Below are positions 13,521 through 25,929 of a stretch of 64,000 nt of DNA, piece by piece. The position numbers and the translations under genes were made by a program. The stretch spans positions 2,528,501 to 2,592,500 of the forward strand of contig BSQZ01000030.1 in assembly GCA_033239005.1 (NCBI GenBank). The letters are read 5' to 3'. Every line of letters starts with the position of its first letter. Positions within the stretch are counted from its first letter, which is position 1. Origin of the DNA: Lamellibrachia satsuma (lineage: Eukaryota; Annelida; Polychaeta; Sabellida; Siboglinidae). A model generated the notes under the pieces. It was not told where the DNA came from, did no database searches, and was given only the letters and a program-made list of their open reading frames with translations.

Positions 13521-14276
13521 ATGGGGTCTGAACAGTTCATGCAGGTCCCTGAGCACGTGTGGTTACACATGAGATCTGTCGCTAAGAATTGAAAAGTGGA
13601 CAGGTAATGGTGTGGTCATTCCTTGAATGAATGGATTGCACCAACGGTTTCTGGTCAGTGAAAGAGTAAGTGCAGGCAGGTCATTGTATAAGGAATGGTG
13701 GCATTGTTTAAGGAGTGACCACATGGTCTTGCACTGCCCGAAGGCAGGGACAACTCATTAGACTGACGCATTCTTATCGCCTGGGAAAATTTGTGATTCA
13801 TATACAGCCTGTATGCTGCCTGATTTGGAGTAGGAAAGGCTTGCTCTGGATCAAATGCCAGCTGTTCACCAGTGCCCATCGTGTGTTAGGAAAGACTGGG
13901 TTAATCGCATTCATCTCATTTCTTCCTAATTTGTGCTGTATGTACTTTATTGTGATTGGTTATTCCTGTGTTTCACCTCAACTCACATCTGAGACTACTG
14001 AACTACCCCAAACATGTTCCAGAACATCTGCTTAATGTTAGGCATACATTGCTCAACTTTTGTTGTGAATCGTGTGTTTATTTGACTTAACACGGATCAG
14101 TCATGCAATGTGCACTGGTCCGCAACTCAGCAAAATTCTAGTCGTGCGTTGATTTGGCCGATGCAACTGTTGTTGAACAGATAAAAAAAATTAATTGCAA
14201 TAACAAATGTCATTTAATATCAATCACACAATCGCGGGACTTGCAAAAATTGCAACGTACGCCTAGCATTAAAAGG
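13521..14276. other. Gene-free spacer
   Basis: Unique sequence. Overlapping short frames on both strands at 13655-14035 show no conserved motif. Confidence 0.35.
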
Positions 14277-14392
14277 ACAACTTAGAAACCCCCGTTCTGG
14301 CCTGACAACTTAGAAACACCCGTTCTGGCCTGACAACTTAGAAACACCCGTTCTGGCCTGACAACTTAGAAACACCCGTTCTGGCCTGCATT
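14277..14392. repeat. 28-bp tandem repeat, about 4 units
   Basis: The unit is ACAACTTAGAAACACCCGTT followed by CTGGCCTG; units are nearly identical. Confidence 0.92.
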
Positions 14393-15144
14393 GTTTTTAT
14401 CTCCCCATGAATATAAGGAACAGTTTGGTCAAGTGCCAACATGTTCCTTATAGTGAGAGTCCATTGTATATACTCCAGGCTTTTGTTTCACTGTGAAATA
14501 ACCTACTGTAAATAGGATGAAACACGTCCCATAAACAGTCCAAGAAGTATTTATTTGGTGAACTCCATGAAAGGAAACACAGATTAATACAATATATGTA
14601 GAATGAAACGCAGACCCTAAACCACCAAATAAACTAATAAAATGAACAATACCAACAACAATACCTGCGGATGACATCATCGCTGGAACAGACTTACAGC
14701 CATACCATCACTTAGTGACAGTCTGCCAGCATTGACCCTGTGACATCAACAGCATTAGACTGCTGACTGCCTTGACACCTGAGTGCAGGTGATTACACAG
14801 GTGTACACTGCCAGGTAAAAGGAGACATGAGGCACTCAGGTAAGTCAAGATCTGTGATCAGATGTTGGCTCAATTACACAGATCACTTACAGTAAACAGT
14901 TTTCAATTAAAGCTGTTTTAATTGGATTATTTTGTTGGCATAAATTATTTACACAAGTACAATCACTGAATCACGTGGTTATTAAAGAATTTAATGTCGT
15001 TTGTAGAATTTGTTTAAACACACCTTCACATGTACACCTCTTTCTGCTGTAGAGTTTATAATATTGTAGAGTATCCGATTTCTGGGTAATATCCCATAGA
15101 CTAGGCTGTGCACACGACACGAGTACCCAGTCGAGTCATATGAC
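14393..15144. other. Gene-free spacer
   Basis: Unique sequence; nothing recognised. Confidence 0.35.
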
Positions 15145-15381
15145 ATGCTAAATACAACATCACAATCATCTGGCCTTGCAAAGACTATCTTGCAAGGTAC
15201 CGTAAGAGGGGGGAGACGAAGAGGTAGACAGAAGAAGAGGTGGGAAGACAACATCAAAGATTGGACAGGAATGGAGTTCGCTGACTCCCAGAGGGCTGTA
15301 GAGAACAGGGAAACGTGGAGAGAGCTGGTTAGAAAGTCATCAATGGTGCCCCAACGATCCTTACGGGTTATGGGAAAGTGA
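15145..15381 (+). mobile_element. LINE ORF2 C-terminal fragment
   Basis: The plus-strand frame has the tail typical of many non-LTR retrotransposon reverse transcriptase proteins: a Gly/Arg-rich stretch (GGRRRGRQKKRWEDNIKDWT), then a short helix and a W-R-E-L-V ending about 40 residues later. It holds only the extreme C-terminus, so it is a 5'-truncated copy. The clade cannot be settled from this piece. Confidence 0.7.
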
Positions 15382-16905
15382 AGTGAAATACAACATAATA
15401 CCCGAGTACATAATTTACATAACACACACCTAATTATGTTCTCAACTGAACAAGTATCAACATTTCACATTCACCACAGAACAACCAACATACACAGGAA
15501 ACTGGTGGGATGGCTTAATCTGATTATGAGATCCAAGGTAAATAGGAATAGAAATCTTCATGCTTGAATGAATCTTCACACATGGATAAACATCTGTCTA
15601 TACTTCCCTACAATGACTGCACACTCACGTGTTGCACCTTTAAAAAAGGCAATTTTGGTGTTTGCAAATCAGAACTTTGAGGTCCCCTCTGCTTTTTCTG
15701 CTGCCTCCCAAGTAAACATGCATAATAATATAATTATATTGTAAGTAAAATAAACAAATCTGAGATTCTTTATTGTAGTTCATTGTGACACTAGCATATA
15801 CCAAAACTTACTTGAATGTGAACATTCTCTTCAGACATCTGTTATGACAACACCTAGGTATCTACCCTCAAGGGTACTAAATACTGACATCTATTGAGAG
15901 CACAGGTGTAGTTTATTGTCAGATACATGCATGTATGCATGCATGCATGCATACATGCATTAATACTGCTGAAGTAACACGTGTATAGGCGAGCCGCGAG
16001 AAAGAGAATGTGACCACATTTCCTCAGGGAGTGGATGGGATATTTGTAGTTGGTGCAAATAACACTTCAGCTAGGTATCTTTTAAAGATGTCCACTCTTC
16101 AATCAAAGTTATTATTTGTGTGTATCAAGGCCACAAAACAGTAAAAATTTAATTTGGATGAAACCAATTAGTTTAAGTCTTCTGTTAATAGACACATGGT
16201 CTGTTATGTCCAGCATGGAAAGAAGGCCAACAGCACCTATATGAACAGTGACCACACAAACCTTTGTCCTTGTAAACTTCCTGTTATAGAGATGTCATTC
16301 AAAGTCCACTTTCAAAGGTATAATCCCTTTGTAATGGGTAATCTATAAAACAAATTGCCCTTTGTATTGCAGTATATAAATGCTAAGCTACCATATGTGT
16401 CTAAAGTCACTGCAGATTTGTACTGGCTTTCATCAAACATTGCTGCATTGACTATGGGTTAAAAACGCTTGCTGCTAATATTTACACAGTGTCATCGTTT
16501 AATAGAGCGAGTGTTGAGTTAACACTCCCACAATGCTGGTAGTGTCAGTGTTGTGGTATACAATGCATGAAGTTAGAAATAATTATGTTCTAGAGTAATT
16601 AGTTCCCAAATACACCTGAGATATGTGGAGTAAGTTGCAGGAGTGGACTTAGTGGTTTCGACCTTAGGCAGGAACATGATCAAATGTTAATTTTGTTGCA
16701 ACAAATGCAATATAATCTAGACAGTATCCTTTGTTTAGTTACAAACAGAAATTTGCTAGAGAACATCCACATCACCTTCAATTGGCAGATGTTGGCAGCA
16801 AATAGGTTGCGGCAATGTGCTCTGTGGGGATATCCATGTAAGTTATCTTTGAGGGCCAATCAATTAATATGTTTGTATGTACATATTACCTGTGTTACTG
16901 CCTTT
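15382..16905. other. Gene-free region
   Basis: AT-rich unique sequence with a short ATGC tetranucleotide run at about 15928-15960. No exon or RNA gene recognised. Confidence 0.4.
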
Positions 16906-16909
16906 ACAA

Positions 16910-17123
16910 GAACATGCCCTGGGACGTTTAGCATGCCCTGGGACGTCTAGCATGCCCTGGGACGTCTAGCATGCCCTGGGATCTCTAGCATGTCCTGGGA
17001 TGTCTAGCATGCCCTGGGATGTCTAGCATGCCATGGGATGCCTAGCATGCCCTGGGATGTCTAGCATGCCCTGGGATGTCTAGCATGCCCTGGGATGTCT
17101 AGCATGCCCTGGGATGTCTAGCA
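16910..17123. repeat. 19-bp minisatellite, about 11 units
   Basis: Unit CATGCCCTGGGATGTCTAG, with GGGACG variants at the left end. Confidence 0.95.
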
Positions 17124-17261
17124 AGCGAATGCAGGAAATGGTAACATTTTATGCCCTGGATCAGTAGTCTCAAAGTGATTAAACAAAAATGTTGAAAACA
17201 AACCACTATTCTTCAAGTTTACTTTGATGGTACTGATACACAGCACAAACATAATGGTAGC

Positions 17262-17453
17262 ATTGCCAATGTATTACATTGCCAATGTATTACATTGCCT
17301 ATGTATTACATTGCCAATGTATTACATAGCCAATGTATTACATTGCCAATGTATTATATTGCATATGTATTACATTGCCAATGTATTACATTGCCTATGT
17401 ATTACATTGCCAATGTATTACATTGCCTATGTATTACATTGCCTATGTATTAC
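17262..17453. repeat. 16-bp minisatellite, about 12 units
   Basis: Unit ATTGCCAATGTATTAC with CCTATG and CATATG variants. Unmutated units hold CCAAT, so the array is an evenly spaced run of NF-Y-like boxes, probably by chance. Confidence 0.95.
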
Positions 17454-17599
17454 ATGTTACACAAGGTTCTGGCAGCAAATAACAACAAGTGTATTCATTC
17501 AGAAACTCTACAATACACTAACCCAGACTACCCAGACTACCCAGATATCACAAGAAATCATAAGAAAGGTAAGTTCCTTACTTATATATAACACTGTAT

Positions 17600-17792
17600 C
17601 CAGGCCTTAGGACTGCTTGAAGCCCCTTACACTTCACCCTCTCACAGACCTGTTCATTCCAACACCAAATCGGCCTTGCTGGGAAGCATTCAGTGAACAG
17701 AATCGTACAAGCTCCAAAATGGCAGCAAGAAGATTCAAACCCTGGTTGATTGAAAGTTCAATGTTCTAACCACTGCGCCACTGTGGTATTAT
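17600..17792 (-). mobile_element. tRNA-derived SINE (minus orientation)
   Basis: Read on the minus strand, the head carries a pol III A-box-like string (GTGGCGCAGTGGTTAGAACA at about 17763-17782) and, roughly 30 bases downstream, a B-box-like GGTTTGAATC at about 17732-17741. A tRNA-unrelated body follows toward lower coordinates. The order and spacing match tRNA-derived SINEs. It does not fold as a clean tRNA, so it is not called a tRNA gene. The 3' boundary is a guess. Confidence 0.7.
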
Positions 17793-18361
17793 CTAGACCA
17801 CAGAACACAAACATATCAAACTAGACCACCACATGCAAAAGTACCACTGACCACCTGGTCGAGACGAACATATACAAAGGAGCCAAACTAGACCAAAGTA
17901 TACAAAGGAATGTCCAAAAGAAAACAGCACCTGTCTGGCAGACATCAGCAAACACCAATCAACCTGACAGACACACTGACATGACAGTTGGGGGGTCTAT
18001 CAAACAAGGAACTAGTGTTTCTCTTTTTCACATACATCCCAACCAGCCACACAGGGAACTTAATGTCACCCTGTCAATATTGATACATGTGTCACTAGTG
18101 AAATCAGTCAGACACAACACTTCTGAGTGTAAGTTCTTCAGCCAGGCAGCCCCTTGTGTTCCTGTTTCAGTCTACCTTCGCGGCTGGTAAATATCTTTAG
18201 AAGGAACTTCCATTACATGACTAGTCAGAGGTCCACGCAGCCATACACAGGTGGGATTTCACAGGCGATGTAAATGTGCCATTTACACATGTTGAATGGA
18301 AATTATAAATACTAATGAAGTCACAACTTTTCAGTGTTTTTCTGCCAACATGCTTCAGGAG
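17793..18361. other. Gene-free spacer
   Basis: Unique sequence, no recognised feature; a (GT)n/(GGT)n microsatellite follows at 18362-18402. Confidence 0.4.
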
Positions 18362-18402
18362 TGTGTGTGTGTGTGTGGTGGTGGTGGTGGTGTGTGTGTG
18401 GG

Positions 18403-19955
18403 TAAGTTATTGTGCCAGACAAGTTCTGCGTCGCAAACAAAGAGTTACTGTAGAATGACATGGGCTGCTCGGCTGATCTGGTACTCTGTGTGTGCGTGTG
18501 TTATATTTAAAGGCACAAAGTAAGTTTTATCATAAAATCATGTTTTAATTAAACACATAAAAAATATAATGACCGTTATCTGTTTATGAATATTGACAAT
18601 CTTTTATCATCACTTATGTACATGAAACAAAAAGAATATAAAATATTACAGCTGTATTACAGTCTTCCAGACATACCTGCAGTAGGCAGTTGTAATCTAC
18701 CAGATCAAGTACAACCATAGGTAATCAAGGTCACTGGGATAGTGGACAGTTCCACCACAAAGAACACAAAGTCGGAATCTTTATCAGGCTTTACTGTCTC
18801 CTGCATTTCTCACTGAAATAACCCACACAGTGTTCCACTTGGCTGCACATGGCTATTACAGGATAACAAAACTATAGGTGAACTTCAAAACATTCTTAGT
18901 TTCTACAATACCAAACATGGTTTGTGATATGCTCCCTTGGTTTGTTTAGTGACTTCAAGACAATTAAATTGTGAATGAAAAGGGCCACAGTGCTTGTGAA
19001 AATATCAGTATTGGATACATTTTATTAAGACATACATTCTTAAGAACTAATTTTCTTACTAGTTATTACAGCAAAATTGTGATATTGAGCAAATTACTAC
19101 TTAAAAATGCCTCCACAATTTAATTTTGAATTACACGGGCATAATTAGTCTAATCTGTTCATTTGAAATGTAGTTATTTGGTCACACTGTATGACAGTGG
19201 ACAGGTTATGCCAGAATCTAATATTTTCATCAATAAATTCAATATTAAAATATTTTGGCCAACATAAAATTTGTTCCCATGATTCTAGGGAAGTTACCTT
19301 AGTCCTTACAAAAACGATTTATCAACATACATTTTATGAGGCGTCAAACATCCTCCTTTCAGCAAAATTAAGATGGATCAGGTCTGCAAGAAAGGCTACT
19401 TAATGCTGGGTTGACTCTGACATATGAACACCCAGATGTGACAGCCTGTCAGACATGGGTGACATCCTGAACTGTCAAAACAACCTACTAAGATCTCCAT
19501 TTAAAAAACCTGCTTCTGAAGTGAGGCATGTGTCTCCGGCCAACGTGTCAATATGACAGTCATTAGTCAGAACATTCTCCCCAGCTGACAAGTGGGATTT
19601 TATAACTCATCCTGAAAGATCACATTCCTGTTACAGGCAGTTAATATGTGGCATATTCCTTGTTAGACACTTTGTGGCTAGAATTCCAAAAACATAGATA
19701 TGACAGTGTCATAACAATGTCATAATCAGCAGTTGTAACGGTAATACTTACACTATTTATGGCTTAGTAAAACGTTTGACGAACATCTAGATATCACCAT
19801 GCACATTTCGTATCTAAATTGTATTAGACCTTGTTATTTTTTATAATATACGAAGCAGGACTACAAAGTATAGGGCCTACTAATAATACGATAAAAGAAA
19901 TCACGAAATACAGAAAGGTAATTATATGCAATCAAGACAACAGAAGATTGCAAGA
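18403..19955. other. Gene-free AT-rich region
   Basis: AT-rich unique sequence; no exon, RNA gene or element recognised. Confidence 0.4.
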
Positions 19956-20694
19956 GGACGGGCACGTGTCGGTTCATATGATTAGCTGACATTCATTTTA
20001 AATGAAAACAATGACCGAATGTCGTCAACCATCGATTGACAATGCCGTCGATGTAACAGCGACTGACAGAGTCGCAGTCGACACAGTTGAGGCGGGACCC
20101 TCCCTCCGCTGTGATTACGAAGCCGTCAGTAACGAGGGAGGCCGTGGAATTGTAATGTATCAGTCGAAAACCAAGTTAATAGTGTTATTCCCGGGCCCAG
20201 TTGAACTGTGTGCTCGTCGCCGTGGCGCCGTCATTCGCTGTCCGCGCGGGGCCATGGCATTAGCACGTAATTCGTAAAAGACAAGTTTTGTCGTAATTAA
20301 TAAACTACCCGATGTAGATTTATAGCCAAACACAAATATAAAACACATTTTCACAAGCGGTAATGATTTATCATCAAACTCGACATTTTCGTTGTGTAAC
20401 TCGAGACATATTGCTTACCTTTCGTGGCCGAAACATCGAAGTTTACAACAGGTCAACAACGCCGCACCTCTCGAAAGTTTTCCAGCGCGACACGAACTTC
20501 CGCAAACACAAATTTCTAACCGTATCGCCCCCTTGTGAATACACTCGACAACGGTAGATAGGTGCTGCCCTCTTTCGGATATCCTATTACTAAAGGTATT
20601 TGATGGGGACCCCCTTGATGAGCACGGAAAGTGATGACGTTGCCTGTCCTGCGTGAACCGAAATATTTACATCCTGATTTTTGGCAACTGAAAG
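19956..20694 (+). promoter_or_regulatory. CpG-rich promoter region and non-coding first exon of the RNF141-like gene
   Basis: CpG dinucleotides become dense from about 19956 to 20700, in contrast to the AT-rich surroundings. A TGATGACGTTGC string at about 20631-20642 contains a CRE-like TGACGT. A strong donor (AAAG|GTGAGT) ends a putative untranslated exon at 20694. The first coding exon at 25930 has its acceptor only nine bases before the ATG, so an upstream untranslated exon is required and this is the best candidate. The transcription start is not defined by the sequence. Confidence 0.5.
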
Positions 20695-21127
20695 GTGAGT
20701 TTTGTTTACGTACGAAATACGAAGTTCATTAGCTTGATTTTAACTTACGCCTTTTCACAGTGTAAAGTTGTAAGCTGAACGTGCTGATTAATAAATAAGC
20801 GATTAGGCAAGAAATTGGCCTTGACACGGCTTGAGCCAGTTGAGGCTTGGACTAGTTTGAGTAGTAATATTTAAGGCTTGAGAACTGAATCGAGTCAAAA
20901 CATGGAAAATTATTTGTTTCACTGGATGGGGACGTGCAGTTTGAAGAAACTGACATTGCCCGAATCACACTCTGTCAATAATCTTACTGACTCCAGATAA
21001 CACGCTTACACTTACAAATAATGAGCATTTGTATTTGTAATGCTAGAGATAAGGATAAGCCTTTTATAGTTTGCCCATAATAAATCTTAACCAAGTTTTT
21101 AACTATTAGGCTATATTGTTTTAAATG

Positions 21128-21352
21128 TTAGTTAGAGGGTGCAGATATAATATTGTTGGACAGGGAATTCCATACATCCACCACTCTTTGACTGAAAAAT
21201 TGGTGTCTGCATAACTTCATACATTGTTGTTTGTTTAATTTTTTACTGTGGCCTCTGGCTCTGAGATTATTTAGATTAATGTAAAAAAATTGATCTGGGT
21301 CTATGTTCTTTTCCCAGTGTAATAGGTTACTATTACTTAGTTTCCTTTCCAT
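21128..21352 (-). mobile_element. LINE ORF2 C-terminal fragment
   Basis: The minus-strand frame ends with the pattern R-x-x-F-F-S-x-R-V-V-x-x-W-N-S-L-S, which closes many CR1/L2-type ORF2 proteins and also appears as FSFSQRVINEWNKLP in the copy at 43.9 kb. Only about 70 residues survive. Confidence 0.7.
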
Positions 21353-21821
21353 TAATATTACATGCTGAAGGCAATGTAATCAATTACTATTACATTTAAA
21401 GCTTTTGCTATTACATTTTCCATCGGAACTATTTTCTTTCGATTAAACATTTAATATACTTAATCACTTACATAGATTCAAATTAACTGATTGGTGTATA
21501 ATTAATTGAATTACAATTAACTCATAAATTTCCCAATTAAATTAACCTCACGCAAATCCAGTCAGATGTAGAAGTTTCATATATTCATTGGTATGAAACA
21601 GAAAAGCTGTCACTGTCACACAGCACAGTCTGATTATCCAATAGTAGACCCATACTGCTCGGCTGCTGCTTGGAGGACAGTTAATTATTGGTCAATAGTG
21701 TGCAAGCTAGCTACCAACTGAGAAAAACGCAGTAAAGATGGTATAAGCCCCAGGGTTTTGTTCAAACATTACCCAGCATGGCTGGCTGGCAGCTAGCCTG
21801 GGATGGGAGATGGCAATTATT

Positions 21822-21889
21822 GATTGATTGATTGATTGATTGATCGATCGATCGATCGATCGATCGATCGATCGATTGATTGATTGATT
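21822..21889. repeat. (GATT)n(GATC)n(GATT)n compound tetranucleotide
   Basis: A block of about eight GATC units sits between two blocks of GATT units. The GATC core is a perfect self-complementary tract and offers clustered GATC restriction/methylation sites. Confidence 0.95.
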
Positions 21890-22544
21890 CAGATGTTAAA
21901 GACAGTTTGTTTAGTGCTGTAAGCTTGGAACCCTTATCCTGCTTCACTGAATGAATGAATAGGCTTGTGTGAAAAGGATAGATGGCTGGTGGACCTGGCT
22001 TCAAATGATAAATTAGCCATGCAGCAATCACACTGTCACAGAGTCTCCTGCTAATAGTGCTAAAGTTCATTGACTGTGATGATTTGGATACTAAACCATT
22101 TCATCCCCACTGTTGGAAAATAAATACAACTGCATGTGAAAGACTGAACATGATACTTGTTGCACAGTAAGTCAAAATAGAGGATCGTCTGATTATTTTC
22201 AATGAAATTGAATTTTTTGCGTGATTGAAATGTTCAATTGTAATAGCAAAATAATAGCTCAATTACTATTACTTTGCTTTCTATTATCATTACAGTGCAT
22301 TCTCTTCCATCTATTACTATTACTTGAACAATTGAAACCGTTACTATTACTGTTACATATTACATTTACCCCAGGCCTGCTCTCTTGGTTTGCCAAGGGG
22401 CTTTAGGGTTTGTCTTCTTCCTTTCCTTTAATGGCACGCATGCACACACACACACACACACCATTATAATAATATTTAATTATTATATAGCAATATCCAT
22501 AAGATATGACTGGATAATGAAAAGATCCACAGAACACCATCGTA

Positions 22545-23190
22545 CTGGGATCCAGTGGAACTTGTTCTCACAGCTAGAAAACCTGTGTTTTGCAGATGAT
22601 CTAGCACTACTCTCAGAAACCCATAAACACATGCAACAAAAAGGGTTCAAGAAAAAAGCAGTCAACTGGGTCTTAAGATCAATGTGGGAAAGACAAAGGT
22701 GATGAAAATCAATACCAGATCCTCCGAACCCATCTCACTAGAAAGCGGTACTGTTGAGGAAGTACAAGACTTCATCTACCTCAAGAGCAACACCAGTACA
22801 AATGGTGGAGCTGACAAAGATGTGGAACTATGCATCAATAAAGCCTGTCATGTCTTCAGAACCCTATGCCCAGTGTGGTTCTCTCCCCAACTATCCATAA
22901 ACACTAAGATCCACATTTTCAACACCAACATTAAACCAGTTCTTCTCTATGGCTGTGAAATGTAGAAAACTACTCAGTCTCTCAATAACAAATTCCAAGT
23001 CTTCATCAACAGTCACCTCCGAAAGGAAAGGAAAGAGAATACAAGGAAGGCCTAAAAACTAATGGAGACGCTGCACACTACAATATCTTGATAAAGTGGG
23101 TTTCACCTGGCAAGAGGCCAAAGTTCTAGCCCAGAAGAGAGTGAGGTGCAGAAACATGGTTGATGCCCTATGCTCCTGAAGGGGCCAAGA
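22545..23190 (+). mobile_element. LINE reverse transcriptase C-terminal half, with frameshifts
   Basis: The palm motif C-F-A-D-D-L-A-L-L-S is at about 22588-22617. After a frameshift follow VGKTKVMKIN, a region rich in T and S, FIYLKSN, and RTLCPVWFSPQLSINTK, then LLYGCEMW at about 22950. The order matches the RT palm-thumb region of non-LTR elements. At least two frame changes and a stop after GCEM show it is dead. The tail near 23100 (W-Q-E-A-K-V-L-A-Q) is the same ORF2 end that was amplified into the satellite at 24.2 kb. Confidence 0.8.
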
Positions 23191-24103
23191 GGATTAAGTA
23201 AGTAATGTCCATAAGATAACGGATATTAGATAATAAATTTAAGATTATCAACCGACCAGCTACTATCGTCAAAGTTGGGAAATGTTTATAACTTGATTAG
23301 GCATCTGACAATTGTACGACTATTCAATATTTATATCATGGTAATGTTATATGTTACATATAATATATTTTACTTATTACATATAATATTATCTATTAGA
23401 GAATCTATTAGAGAATAAAATTAATTGACTTTTAAATTCAAAGTTATCAACCGAATGGCTAATACCATGACCTACTGTCACATTTAAAACTTTTTTTTGT
23501 ATATTTGTTTATACATTGGTATATTTCGTATTATTTATGTATTAAATGTTTTTATTGATTATCGGTTTAATTTGATGATTAAACCAACTGACTGTCTAAT
23601 GGCAAGTTTTAGACTTGTTTTTGCATCTTCATCTGTATATATGTTTATGTTTAATAAAAAACAATTTAATTCTTAATGCATCTGTACGTTTCTCAGGATA
23701 TAAAAACGCTAATAATTTAGCATATCACATTTCTCAGTTACAGCATGCAAGTCATAAAAAGTCAAGTCAAAAATAACGAACATAATAAGGTCCACGGACC
23801 CCTCTTACGATAATTGTTTCGACCCACGGAGCCCGCTTGTGCCAGTTACACACATGGTTGATTTGGCCCATGTGAGCAACAACACTTCATGGATCACCGG
23901 TTGCGAAAAGGGTTGGTTCGACCCATGGGTCGAATCCGTTATGGGCCAAAACATCCGACACCCAACCCATGCCACCATGGCAAGAGTCATGGACCTGGTC
24001 CATGTGGTATGAAGGTCCTGATGTGGGTGCTGGTGTTAGATTAAAAATACAAAGCTACATTTAACTGTCACCATCTTTTTTATTTTAGTTTGACTGTATT
24101 GTT

Positions 24104-24185
24104 GACTCAACTAGTTGTTGACTCAACTAGTGCACATTGTTGACTCAAATAGTGCACATTGTTGACTCAAATAGTGTACATTGTT
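24104..24185. repeat. Short repeat carrying four TGACTCA (AP-1-like) sites
   Basis: TGACTCA occurs at 24104, 24120, 24142 and 24164 within a 16-22 bp repeated unit that also contains ACTAGTGCACATT. It lies in intron 1 of the RNF141-like gene. Confidence 0.7.
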
Positions 24186-24244
24186 CAAAATGTAGACTTT
24201 AGTTTAATTATGGAGATATCTATTCTAACAATGAGGTTGACCGC

Positions 24245-25084
24245 TCTGTCTTGGGCTCTCCTTGCTCCTGTGTCTCATGTTAACCCAGCAGCCTTCAGTT
24301 CCCTCTGTTTTGTGTTCTCCTTGCTCCTGTGTCTCATGTTAACCCAGCAGCCTTCAGTTCCCTCTGTCTTGGGTTCTCCTTGCTCCTGTGTCCCATGTTA
24401 ACCCAGCAGCCTTCAGTTCCCTCTGTCTTGGGCTCTCCTTGCTCCTGTGTCTCATGTTAACCCAGCAGCCTTCAGTTCCCTCTGTCTTGGGTTCTCCTTG
24501 CTCCTGTGCCCCATGTTAACCCAGCAGCCTTCAGTTCCCTCTGTCTTGGGTTCTCCTTGCTCCTGTGCCCCATGTTAACCCAGCAGCCTTCAGTTCCCTC
24601 TGTCTTGGGTTCTCCTTGCTCCTGTGCCCCATGTTAACCCAGCAGCCTTCAGTTCCCTCTGTCTTGGGCTTTCCTTGCTCCTGTGCCCCATGTTAACCCA
24701 GCAGCCTTCAGTTCCCTCTGTCTTGGGCTCTCCTTGCTCCTGTGTCCCATGTTAACCCAGCAGCCTTCAGTTCCCTCTGTCTTGGGTTCTCCTTGCTCCT
24801 ATGTCCCATGTTAACCCAGCAGCCTTCAGTTCCCTCTGTCTTGGGTTCTCCTTGCTCCTGTGTCCCATGTTAACCCAGCAGCCTTCAGTTCCCTCTGTCT
24901 TGGGCTCTCCTTGCTCCTGTGTCCCATGTTAACCCAGCAGCCTTCAGTTCCCTCTGTCTTGGGCTCTCCTTGCTCCTGTATCCCATGTTAACCCAGCAGC
25001 CTTCAGTTCCCTCTGTCTTGGGTTCTCCTTGCTCCTGTGTCCCATGTTAACCCAGCAGCCTTCAGTTCCCTCTGTCTTGGGCTC
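24245..25084 (-). repeat. 60-bp satellite, 14 units, derived from a LINE ORF2 end
   Basis: The unit begins CCCAGCAGCCTTCAGTTCCC and ends CCATGTTAAC. On the minus strand it reads as a 20-residue period (ELKAAGLTWDTGARRAQDRG) that matches the C-terminal tail of a non-LTR retrotransposon. The array is continuous at its right edge with a LINE fragment at 25085-25262 that runs in the same frame and direction. Confidence 0.9.
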
Positions 25085-25262
25085 TGGCATCCAGGTTAGC
25101 GCTGTTTTTGTTGGCAGGTCGTTGCTCATCCTGTAGATATGACCAAGTCATGTCCACCTTCTCTTTTTTCAGGATGAGGCAGATGTTTTGTTGTTTTGTT
25201 GCTTGGTGGAGTCTGGTGTTGGAGATGGTCTCGGGCCAGTACAGTTTCAATATCTTCCTTAG
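25085..25262 (-). mobile_element. LINE RT C-terminal fragment feeding the 60-bp array
   Basis: Minus-strand translation gives LRKILKLYWPETISNTRL, then (frameshifted) a W-S-Y-L-Q / W-L-G-H-like segment. These are the usual landmarks just before the ORF2 end in this LINE group. The next residues fall in the first unit of the array. Confidence 0.75.
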
Positions 25263-25667
25263 GCAGGTGTATATAAATATATAAATAATGTAGAGTGCAA
25301 TATTTGGTAACAAATTTATTTCAGTATGTTCGTAATTTAAATTATAAGAAAACTTCAGCACCAGACCAAACCTTTTTAAAATGACAGACTTTGTCTTTAT
25401 TCTACAAACTGGAACGGATTTATCTGTTGTGTACCATAGCTTGTAATGTCAGAATAAATCATCTCAGGAGACTGGCTTTGTCTCTGTTTTGTAGACATTG
25501 ACTAATAAACTAATACTATTCCTTATGAAGTTAGTGGCTTCGTCTGCTGTGCTAGCATACACATTTTCTGTTAGTTTCCTGTACATTGTATACCGATTTC
25601 GAGATAGATGAATCATTTTGTTTTGATGTTCCAAGATTTAAGAACAATAATTTTTTTTTATTAGTTT

Positions 25668-25733
25668 TTGTATTATTAGTATTATTAGTATTATTAGTAT
25701 TATTAGTATTATTAGTATTATTAGTATTATTGT
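25668..25733. repeat. 9-bp (ATTATTAGT)n repeat
   Basis: About seven units of ATTATTAGT, immediately upstream of the first coding exon of the RNF141-like gene. Confidence 0.9.
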
Positions 25734-25929
25734 ATGAATGATAACAAAGAAACCTGGAACAATAAGAGCAAATATGAGATGGGCTGACAGAGTTGTAGTA
25801 GATTTTATATTCAAGAAATTATTAAATAATATTTTTGTAATGTTTATTTTGTTTGTGATCACTATACTAAAATAAATTCGTGACCAAATGTCATGTGACC
25901 AGTTATTACCACTGTTGCAGGTGAGGTAA

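Larger units (their letters stand above)
20695..25920 (+). other. Putative intron 1 of the RNF141-like gene
   Basis: About 5.2 kb between the candidate donor at 20695 and the acceptor at 25920. It holds the LINE remnants and 60-bp satellite listed separately, with otherwise AT-rich unique sequence (21353-22544, 23190-24100, 25265-25665). Confidence 0.45.

Noticed and set aside
17600..17792. Functional tRNA gene
   Set aside because: A- and B-box-like strings are present but no cloverleaf with paired acceptor ends; it fits a SINE head.
20002..20277. 91-codon plus-strand frame in the CpG-rich region
   Set aside because: CpG-rich promoter DNA often has long chance frames; no donor within it keeps phase with a later exon.
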